Positions 1 through 4,847 of a stretch of 20,652 nucleotides of DNA are shown here, one piece after another (position 1 is the first letter of the stretch; every line of letters starts with the position of its first letter). Under the pieces are notes generated by a model. It did not search any database. It had not been told where the DNA came from and worked only from the letters and a program-made list of their open reading frames with translations. This DNA is from a virus: the IMG/VR virus record IMGVR_UViG_3300033154_000173, positions 1 through 20,652 of that record; one strand, 5' to 3'. The translations under genes and the position numbers were made by a program.

Positions 1-73
1 CAGTTCTCTTATTCTACGAAGAACACTCACTTCTCCACTTCACTAAGATTGACCCTTAAAGGAGGGCTATTTA

Positions 74-1903
74 ATGACTGAGACAACCGTAATTGAAAAG
101 GTATTATGCGCTGGAACAACCAAGAAAGGTCTGCCTTGCAAGAATCGCCCACAAATCGGAGGAACACTCTGCGGGCCACACGGCAAACAAATCGCCCTAG
201 ACCTAGCAGCCGAGCTATTCAAAAGCACCGCCATTGGCAAGTCTCACAACCGCCACGCGAAAACAGCTTCAAGCATCGTCCAGCTCAAAGAAGATGTGGA
301 CGAGCTGGCACAGAAAGTATTCGACAACGCAGAAGCAAACCCGCCATCAGACAAACAGCCGGACATCGTTTTTATCAGTGGCGACCGTGACAACGACCAC
401 CCCGAGCGCACCCACCAGGCTCTTAGCGAATTCTTCACAGACTATTGGCCAAAACCCTACGTGATCCTTGGAGACGCTAAAGGCACAGATGGAATCGTCG
501 AAGACTGGCTCACGACAAGCAACCTTAAATTCCAGATCGTTAAAGCGAATTGGGAGACTAAGGGTGGCGTATTCCGAAAGGGAGCTGGCATGGAGCGCAA
601 CGAAGAATGCGTTCTGCGATGTGCAACCCTAGTGGCCTTTAGTCACGAAGGCTACGGAGACTACGACAACGGAAAGCCCGTTGACAAAGGTACAACCCAA
701 GCCATTGAGAAGGCACGGGAAGCTCAGAAAAAAGTCGTCATCTTCAACCTCTCGGAATGGGACAAGGTTGAATTTGATTCAAGATTGGAAGACAGCATGG
801 CCAGCGTGACCGACGAAACAGCAGCCGAGGTCTTTCAACTACTGAAAGCCGAAGAATTCGCGTTTCGCCCCTCGCTAATCTCGCTTAACACCTCTAGCTG
901 GATCTACATCGGCAGAGGCAAACAGGGTACTGCAATGACGTTCCCTGGAATACTGGCACTCCCTCGCAAAATGTCACACGCTGACTTCAAGCGCAAGCTC
1001 TGGAAGCGCATGACCAGCCGCGAACCGCACCTTCTACGAGAACTAGCCCGAATCAGCGAGACTACTTCAATAGTCTGTAATTGCTTCGTCTCAAAAGACG
1101 AGCACGTTTGCCACGGCCACATAATAATCGCCGCTTCAAACTTCATGCACGGCAATGACGGTACGCCCTACCGAATGACCACCCAAGAGATCAAGGATTA
1201 CGACGCGGCTAACAATCCGGCGTTGTTGTCAACCCTGCCCCAATCCGAACGAACCAGGATCGTGGCTCGATACAGCGCCATGACCCGCAAAACCTGGGAG
1301 GTCCCTAGTTTCAGAACGATGAACGGCGGCAAGAAACTATCCAAGGCAACGCCACTCGTCAAGAATTCCAGGGTCGTCTATATCAACGGCGATCTTGAAC
1401 TTCCTGCGGTGGTAACGCATATCGAATACGGAACTGAGTGGATCGACGACCAGTATACAGGGCGACGACGCAAAGAGATTTTGAACTGCACCTTATTCAA
1501 CGAACCAATTAACGCTCATTTTACATACAGTGACAGCAACGCCGAGATGATCCGACGAGGCCATCGCATCCACGAAACTGGACTAACCTCGGAGGAAGGC
1601 ATTTTGCCGACAATCGCGCCCTTTATCAAGAAGGCGAAGAACACCAAGTCGGTAATGCCAGTCGACCTAACAACTGGTTGCCGTATCAAGTCTGGAATGC
1701 CAATCAGGATCATCGACCGAGCAACGGGCAAGGTTATGGACGTTGGAATCGCCAAGAGCATCAACTCGGCCTACTGGTACAAAGTCGTACCGCAAATGCC
1801 AGCGATTAAAGACGCCTGGATCGTCGAATATCACAGTATGCTAACTAACAAATCAGCCACCTGGAAAGGTGATGAGGGTACTCGTATCGAAACCGCCTAT
1901 TAA
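74..1903 (+). CDS. Multidomain Cys/His-knuckle + SLOG (DUF2493-like) + DUF4326-like protein
   Basis: This is a 609-residue protein of unknown role. Seen: residues 12-36 carry C12, C22, C33 and H36, a zinc-knuckle-like spacing. Residues about 96-228 look like a Rossmann-type SLOG domain of the DUF2493/YspA type: ISGDR near 101-105, ILGDAKGTDG at 131-140, ERN at 174-176 followed by ATLVAF, and KGTTQAI at 205-211. Residues about 275-355 resemble DUF4326: YIGRG at 278-282, then C335, C337 and the CHG of 346-348. The last 250 residues match nothing I recognise. The start is fixed by AAAGGAGG (58-65), 8 nt upstream. Known: SLOG domains are predicted to bind or process nucleotides or nucleotide-derived ligands. 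Inference: a cytosolic nucleotide- or NAD-metabolite-handling protein, perhaps anti-defence or metabolic. The domain calls are fairly secure; the function is not. Confidence 0.8.
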   Translation: MTETTVIEKVLCAGTTKKGLPCKNRPQIGGTLCGPHGKQIALDLAAELFKSTAIGKSHNRHAKTASSIVQLKEDVDELAQKVFDNAEANPPSDKQPDIVFISGDRDNDHPERTHQALSEFFTDYWPKPYVILGDAKGTDGIVEDWLTTSNLKFQIVKANWETKGGVFRKGAGMERNEECVLRCATLVAFSHEGYGDYDNGKPVDKGTTQAIEKAREAQKKVVIFNLSEWDKVEFDSRLEDSMASVTDETAAEVFQLLKAEEFAFRPSLISLNTSSWIYIGRGKQGTAMTFPGILALPRKMSHADFKRKLWKRMTSREPHLLRELARISETTSIVCNCFVSKDEHVCHGHIIIAASNFMHGNDGTPYRMTTQEIKDYDAANNPALLSTLPQSERTRIVARYSAMTRKTWEVPSFRTMNGGKKLSKATPLVKNSRVVYINGDLELPAVVTHIEYGTEWIDDQYTGRRRKEILNCTLFNEPINAHFTYSDSNAEMIRRGHRIHETGLTSEEGILPTIAPFIKKAKNTKSVMPVDLTTGCRIKSGMPIRIIDRATGKVMDVGIAKSINSAYWYKVVPQMPAIKDAWIVEYHSMLTNKSATWKGDEGTRIETAY

Positions 1904-1934
1904 CACAGGCTCGGGGGAGCCAAAGGACAATCTC

Positions 1935-2039
1935 ATGATGCCAGAATCTCGACGTAGCTATTGGATAATCTGCTTTATCATACTCGCCATTTCCTTCTAT
2001 ATCTTGATCAATACAGGCATACAGGTGGCAAGCGCATGA
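1935..2039 (+). CDS. Small single-pass membrane peptide (34 aa)
   Basis: This is a 34-codon ORF. The first residues include the charged stretch ESRRS; about 20 hydrophobic residues follow (WIICFIILAISFYILI, about 10-25), predicting one transmembrane helix with a short polar tail. AAAGGA (1922-1927) lies 7 nt before the ATG at 1935; a second ATG follows at 1938. Its stop overlaps the next start as ATGA (2036-2039), the usual arrangement for translational coupling. It lies just after the SLOG protein and a small GGCTC/GAGCC hairpin (1908-1921). The function is unknown. A role in lysis or membrane targeting would be a guess. Confidence 0.6.
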   Translation: MMPESRRSYWIICFIILAISFYILINTGIQVASA

Positions 2040-2494
2040 ACTTCCTAATCTATCACAACGAACATTTCCTAGAACACTCCTATACAATGTTACCAGGCGA
2101 ACGCTCTCCTCGTTACAAGCTCAACCTAGTTGCAAAGGTCGACGCCATCAACCTGGACGACGCCTATCGTGCAACTAATCACATTCGCGAATCATGGTGG
2201 CGTAACCCCGAGATGATCTGGTGGCGGCCGTCACGCTCAACCTCCGTTGGCGATGTCATATACAATATGTACACCGAGTCCTACCACAAAGTCGACTCCT
2301 TCGGATTCAAAAGACTCGAACCCTGGCACGAACTCACTACCTACTTTCTCGAAAAGGATCTGCCCGATGCCCCCCAAATCTTTGTTAATATATTTACTAT
2401 TGATCGCTCACCTACTGCTCGTCTCCGTAGACTGGTGCTCCGACAACTATACTGGATTCGAACACATCTCGAGCTGCCTTTTCTACGAGAATAG
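2036..2494 (+). CDS. Conserved phage-type protein of unknown function (152 aa)
   Basis: A soluble 152-residue protein that begins MNFLIYHNEHF and carries RSTSVGDVIYNMY near residues 66-78, then a GFKRLEPW stretch. I recall this kind of pattern (a YHN start, then R-S-x-SVGD and GF/GW-x-x-L) from uncharacterised phage and plasmid proteins, but I know of no assigned activity. I chose the ATG at 2036 rather than an upstream in-frame start because it overlaps the preceding stop (ATGA) and has GGTGG (2024-2028) 7 nt upstream. Its last 43 codons are overlapped in the +1 frame by a possible membrane ORF (2367-2522). An intrinsic terminator follows 34 nt after the stop. No catalytic motif is visible. 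Confidence 0.7.
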   Translation: MNFLIYHNEHFLEHSYTMLPGERSPRYKLNLVAKVDAINLDDAYRATNHIRESWWRNPEMIWWRPSRSTSVGDVIYNMYTESYHKVDSFGFKRLEPWHELTTYFLEKDLPDAPQIFVNIFTIDRSPTARLRRLVLRQLYWIRTHLELPFLRE

Positions 2495-2522
2495 AGTGTT
2501 CGGTCAGTACCTACAGCCCTAA
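2367..2522 (+). CDS. Possible nested small membrane or secreted protein (51 aa)
   Basis: This ORF starts inside the 2036-2494 gene in the +1 frame and runs past its end. AAGGA (2354-2358) is 8 nt before the ATG. The protein begins MPPK, then has a hydrophobic segment (SLLIYLLLIAHLLLVSV, residues 5-21), then a polar tail with C24 and C37. That fits a signal anchor with a short exported domain. The C24 context (VDWC) is not a good lipobox. The stop at 2520-2522 lies 5 nt before the terminator stem, which favours a real reading frame. Known: nested membrane genes such as Rz1 within Rz occur in phage lysis cassettes. Calling this a spanin would be speculation. Confidence 0.4.
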   Translation: MPPKSLLIYLLLIAHLLLVSVDWCSDNYTGFEHISSCLFYENRVFGQYLQP

Positions 2523-2527
2523 CAACT

Positions 2528-2561
2528 AAGCGAGGGAGGTTCACGCCTCTCTCGCTTTTTT
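2528..2561 (+). terminator. Strong intrinsic terminator
   Basis: Arms 2528-2540 and 2545-2557 pair over 13 bp (AAGCGAGGGAGGT with GCCTCTCTCGCTT, including two G.T wobbles) around a TCAC loop. Six T residues (2556-2561) follow or overlap the 3' arm. It closes the accessory block (74-2522) and separates it from the repeat-rich region. Confidence 0.88.
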
Positions 2562-2639
2562 ATTTGCGAAGCACTTGAGAAGAACGCTAGAGCGCATGGT
2601 CGTGGAGGAACCATCGACCAGGCGACGCGGGCAAACCCC

Positions 2640-2778
2640 GATACATCGGCCTCGCAAGCTCGCCTCGTAACGAACGCAGACCTAGCCCAGATACATCGGC
2701 CTCGCAAGCTCGCCTCGTAGCGAACGCAGACCTAGCCCAGATACATCGGCCTCGCAAGCTCGCCTCGTAGCGAACGCA
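2640..2778. repeat. 50-bp direct tandem repeat, about 2.8 copies
   Basis: ATACATCGGCCTCGCAAGCT starts at 2641, 2691 and 2741, giving an exact 50-bp period. Copies 1 and 2 run to CCTAGCCCAG and differ by one base (GTAACG versus GTAGCG). Copy 3 is cut after CGAACGCA (2778). The near-identity over full units points to recent expansion. There are no unique spacers, so it is not a CRISPR array. The + strand has no open frame worth calling across it. It could be an iteron, a recombination scar or part of a structured RNA. Confidence 0.9.
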
Positions 2779-2802
2779 AGCAAAGGAAGGAGTCAAGGAA
2801 CA

Positions 2803-2964
2803 ATGCCCCTGGCTGAAGCAGCCGCCGCACACGGTCCCCAATGCCGTCCGTGCTGGTCCCCTGCGGGGCCAGTTCTTTATGTTGCCCCTAAGAATGGGCA
2901 ACATAAAATTGCAGTTAAGTATCCATTGCTCCCTATAGGTTTCGCAATCCACGGCCTCGCCTAA
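2803..2964 (+). CDS. Possible small ORF with CxxC motif (53 aa)
   Basis: This is a 53-codon ORF beginning MPLAEAAAAHGP. It has a CRPCW motif (C14, C17) and a beta-rich VLYVAPKNGQHKIAVKYP stretch. AAGGAG (2787-2792) is 10 nt upstream, and a closer AAGGAA is at 2795-2800. Its TAA overlaps the ATG of a second small ORF as TAATG. Against it: the DNA also forms strong hairpins, including a perfect 12-bp stem at 2876-2907, so it may be structured RNA rather than coding. I do not recognise the product. The CxxC pair alone is not enough for a zinc-binding domain. Confidence 0.4.
   Translation: MPLAEAAAAHGPQCRPCWSPAGPVLYVAPKNGQHKIAVKYPLLPIGFAIHGLA
2876..2907. repeat. Perfect 12-bp hairpin
   Basis: TTTATGTTGCCC (2876-2887) and GGGCAACATAAA (2896-2907) are perfect reverse complements around an 8-nt loop. 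Neither strand has a following T run, so it is not a normal terminator. A second GC-rich stem, with arms CTGGTCCC and GGGGCCAG (2853-2872), lies directly upstream. It may be an operator, an RNA element, or a control hairpin within the small ORF 2803-2964. Confidence 0.85.
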
Positions 2965-3089
2965 TGGTCCGGCCTAAGAAAAAAAGGATTCAAGGAAGGG
3001 AAGGTCGCTCGGAGCTGCGCTTGCCTAACGGAAGCAGCGCAGCTCTTGAGTCTCGCGCCCCACTGATACTAGGACTCGGGCTGGCATAA
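2964..3089 (+). CDS. Possible small basic ORF, coupled to the preceding one (41 aa)
   Basis: A 41-codon ORF starting in the TAATG overlap (2962-2966). It begins MVRPKKKRIQGREGR and ends in a hydrophobic run (PLILGLGLA). There is no separate ribosome binding site; translation would depend on coupling. It contains the 10-bp inverted repeat at 3012-3045. The length and composition are weak evidence, and a structured RNA explains the region equally well. Confidence 0.22.
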   Translation: MVRPKKKRIQGREGRSELRLPNGSSAALESRAPLILGLGLA

Positions 3090-3271
3090 ACCGCCAAGCC
3101 CTCGGAACCACTCTGAGCCACTTGCCCACGCGAGAAATGTGGTATCATAAGCACATGAGAGAAAGATTAACCATTTCGCATAGTCATCTACTAGCTTCGC
3201 TTTAGCACATAAGAACCTCATTTGAGATTCTATTTGTATGCCCCAGGTATGCCCATTTCACAGGAGAAACC

Positions 3272-4051
3272 ATGTCCAAACCATCGAGTTTACAGGCAAC
3301 CGAGGTCGACCAGCCATCACAGTGGCAAGAACTAGCTCAGGATCTCCTGGCAAGCATTGTCACCGGCCAACACTTCCGGAAGAAACGGCGCACCATCCTC
3401 GCCCTGGCCGATGCTGCTTACATGAATGTAAGCCAGGCGACGGTGTACCGTCTCCAGGGGTGCGCCTCCAAGGTCGCTCACTACAAATGGCGTGACGTAG
3501 ATCCACAGTATGAAGCAGCCTACCAGTTCCTGGTAGGTGACCCTGCCACACCAGGTGTAGCACGTGTCCAACGCGAACAGGAAATCGACGAGCAAGAACA
3601 CCTTGCCATCTCAGCATTAGCAGAAGCTAAGAACGTACTACGCATGGCTGCGGCCGACGCTGCATACACGCTTACCGATGCCCTCCATGCCGAGACATCC
3701 CACGGACCTAAGTGGCATGAACGCATATCTGCGGCCAATAGTATCCTCGACCGTTCAGACCAGGAGACAGCTACAAAAGTAGCACCTGCGATCAGCATTA
3801 TAGATGCCGCCATCATGAAGGTGTATTCGGATGACCCCATAGATGCCACCCCGCAAGCTGGCTTGCCCGTTGACAGCCCGCCTTCCCAGGAGGTTTCCGA
3901 ATCACAATCCGAAATTGGCAAAGGGGATACGCCCAACCATAGCAATGATGAGGACATCATTAGCCACGGTTCCCCCGACAGAGACAGCCAAGCCGCCCTG
4001 CTTGCATTGCGCTCATACACATCTCAGGATACCGACGAAGATGAGGAATGA
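3272..4051 (+). CDS. terS: Probable terminase small subunit
   Basis: A 259-residue protein, probably the DNA-recognition subunit of the packaging motor. Seen: a helix-turn-helix-like stretch at about residues 41-63 (ILALADAAYMNVSQATVYRL); a long helical region at about 110-170 with an ISAANSILDR ending, as in oligomerisation segments of several small terminases; and a disordered, acidic tail ending DEDEE. AGGAG (3262-3266) is 5 nt before the ATG. It precedes the large terminase, but unusually about 800 bp lie between them. The assignment rests on fold-like pattern and position, not a signature motif. A transcription regulator acting on the inverted repeats downstream is the main alternative. 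Confidence 0.6.
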   Translation: MSKPSSLQATEVDQPSQWQELAQDLLASIVTGQHFRKKRRTILALADAAYMNVSQATVYRLQGCASKVAHYKWRDVDPQYEAAYQFLVGDPATPGVARVQREQEIDEQEHLAISALAEAKNVLRMAAADAAYTLTDALHAETSHGPKWHERISAANSILDRSDQETATKVAPAISIIDAAIMKVYSDDPIDATPQAGLPVDSPPSQEVSESQSEIGKGDTPNHSNDEDIISHGSPDRDSQAALLALRSYTSQDTDEDEE

Positions 4052-4111
4052 ACTAGGCAATAGCCGTTCGCCATGCTCTCAGGATTGCCTAACAAATAGC
4101 ATCAATCACAA

Positions 4112-4129
4112 GGGTGACAAATGTCACCC
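4112..4129. promoter_or_regulatory. 18-bp operator-like palindrome
   Basis: GGGTGACA-AA-TGTCACCC has perfect 8-bp arms with a 2-bp spacer, 61 bp after the small terminase stop. Its symmetry and size fit a dimeric DNA-binding protein site. It has no T tract, so termination is unlikely. Confidence 0.6.
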
Positions 4130-4147
4130 CAACAGTGAACAAGACAT

Positions 4148-4161
4148 GAGTGCTTGCACTC
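4148..4161. repeat. Short inverted repeat GAGTGC-TT-GCACTC
   Basis: Perfect 6-bp arms around TT, 18 bp after the 4112-4129 palindrome. The adjacent GCTTGCAAAG (4164-4173) recurs as its exact reverse complement at 4283-4292, linking it to the later palindrome. Confidence 0.5.
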
Positions 4162-4188
4162 CTGCTTGCAAAGAAGGTCAACAACCTT

Positions 4189-4206
4189 AATAGTTAATTA
4201 ACTATT
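4189..4206. repeat. Perfect 18-bp AT-rich palindrome
   Basis: AATAGTTAATTAACTATT equals its own reverse complement over all 18 bases, with no spacer. It opens an AT-rich stretch (4189-4260). It may be a protein site or part of an easily melted region. Confidence 0.65.
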
Positions 4207-4219
4207 CTTATCTCATCAT

Positions 4220-4255
4220 TACTTTACCTTATATTATTCTAATATATGTAAAGTA
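4220..4255. repeat. Nested AT-rich hairpin with TACTTTAC arms
   Basis: Outer arms TACTTTAC (4220-4227) and GTAAAGTA (4248-4255) enclose inner arms ATATTA (4231-4236) and TAATAT (4240-4245) around TTC. The outer arms share the TACTTT[A/G]C half-site with the palindrome at 4280-4299. There is no T tract after it. Confidence 0.65.
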
Positions 4256-4259
4256 GTTA

Positions 4260-4321
4260 CTAGTAGGTAGTTGACCGGGTTACTTTGCAAGCAAAGTAAT
4301 ACACGGCAACGGACCTACTAG
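4260..4321. repeat. 9-bp inverted repeat enclosing a 20-bp palindrome
   Basis: CTAGTAGGT (4260-4268) and ACCTACTAG (4313-4321) are perfect reverse complements. Between them is TTACTTTGC-AA-GCAAAGTAA (4280-4299) with perfect 9-bp arms. The right outer arm ends 7 nt before the GGAGG of the 4336 gene, so folding in RNA could affect access to that ribosome binding site. Confidence 0.65.
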
Positions 4322-4335
4322 GGGTCTGGAGGAAT

Positions 4336-4527
4336 ATGACCTTGGCCGAAAACACGACAATTCCAACTGAGCTGGTTGATAAAATTCTTGACTTTCTGAA
4401 AGGCGAGGCTGAACACTGGAAACAAGAATGGGAATCCGCTGGAAGGCATCCGGCATCGCGCTTTCGGAGAGAGTATTGGTATTTTTCGGAGCTTGTGACC
4501 GAGCTTGAGACAGCTATTAAATTATGA
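4336..4527 (+). CDS. Small acidic helical protein, unknown function (63 aa)
   Basis: A 63-residue, mostly helical, charged protein (ELVDKILDFLKGEAEHW, then a basic RFRREYWYF stretch and a helical end). GGAGG (4328-4332) is only 3 nt before the ATG at 4336, which is short; an in-frame TTG at 4342 would have a better 9-nt gap, so the start may be there. It sits alone between the inverted-repeat cluster and a terminator (4568-4600), so it may be a short separate transcript. I do not recognise the family. A small DNA-binding or packaging accessory role would be a guess from position only. Confidence 0.6.
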   Translation: MTLAENTTIPTELVDKILDFLKGEAEHWKQEWESAGRHPASRFRREYWYFSELVTELETAIKL

Positions 4528-4567
4528 GTTACTCACTATTTATTCTCTATGAAGGCCAACCTAGTAT

Positions 4568-4600
4568 CACGGTCTTTTGCGAAGCAAAAGCCGTGTTTTT
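4568..4600 (+). terminator. Intrinsic terminator after the 63-aa gene
   Basis: CACGG-T-CTTTTGC (4568-4580) pairs with GCAAAAG-CCGTG (4584-4595) with a single bulged T and a GAA loop, followed by TTTTT (4596-4600). It ends transcription from the 4336 gene 40 bp after its stop. Confidence 0.8.
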
Positions 4601-4644
4601 CCTGGTTGGACACACCCCTTGATGTCTATGCGAAGTAACACCGT

Positions 4645-4801
4645 GCTCTTTTTTATGAACGTGGGTTTTTGCTGTTTTACATGGGGTAGGGGTAGTTTGA
4701 CCAGGTTCTTTTCTATGAACACGGCCAGGTTCTTTTCTATGAACACGGTGACGGTCAATTACCAGGGGTCAGGGTGGGTCACCAGGTTCATAGAAAAGAG
4801 C
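4645..4801. repeat. Four-copy iteron-like repeat upstream of terL
   Basis: Four copies of a CTTTTYTATGAAC-centred motif: 4645-4664 (GCTCTTTTTTATGAACGTGG), two exact 24-bp tandem units at 4701-4724 and 4725-4748 (CCAGGTTCTTTTCTATGAAC plus ACGG), and an inverted copy at 4782-4801. The inverted copy matches the first at 18 of 20 positions. TCTTTTCTATGAAC (4731-4744) and GTTCATAGAAAAGA (4786-4799) can pair perfectly. A TATAAA (4804-4809) just after the inverted copy could be a -10 box, but no good -35 is present. The stretch 4528-4847 holds nothing else I can call besides the terminator. It could be a regulator or replication-protein array, or a packaging site. Confidence 0.8.
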
Positions 4802-4847
4802 ACTATAAAGACTAAGAAAGATATAGAAACACATATGGGAAATTTTG

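Larger units (their letters stand above)
2566..3271. other. Gene-poor region rich in hairpins
   Basis: About 700 bp between the accessory-block terminator and the small-terminase start. Besides the 50-bp repeat and the 12-bp hairpin it holds GGCTG-AAG-CAGCC (2811-2823), a 10-bp stem GAGCTGCGCT/AGCGCAGCTC (3012-3021 with 3036-3045), and GGGCTGGC/GCCaAGCCC (3078-3101, one bulge). The last 150 bp are AT-richer and should hold the promoter for 3272, but I see no convincing -35/-10 pair. Candidates are a structured non-coding RNA, a replication or packaging region, or small genes. By-eye pairing cannot separate these. Confidence 0.5.

Noticed and set aside
2440-2500. tRNA T-arm-like sequence on the minus strand (GTTCGAATCC)
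   Set aside because: The flanking five bases on each side do not pair, and no D-arm, anticodon arm or acceptor stem fits. It lies inside coding sequence.
2596-2670. 24-codon ORF running into the first 50-bp repeat
   Set aside because: Very short, no convincing ribosome binding site, and its end is set by the repeat sequence.
2640-2778. CRISPR-like repeats
   Set aside because: The repeats are contiguous 50-bp units with no unique spacers and no cas genes nearby.
2587-2952. Minus-strand 121-codon ORF over the repeats
   Set aside because: Its protein repeats simply reflect the 50-bp DNA repeat; there is no ribosome site or recognisable product.
3122-3146. Possible promoter TTGCCC...TATCAT upstream of the small terminase
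   Set aside because: The spacing is 15 bp and both boxes match poorly; too weak to call.
3520-4020. Minus-strand 166-codon ORF
   Set aside because: Lies fully opposite the small terminase gene, with Ser/Ala-rich shadow composition and no supporting signals.
3843-4190. + strand 115-codon ORF overlapping the end of the small terminase
   Set aside because: Reads through the palindrome region, has no ribosome binding site and no domain-like pattern.
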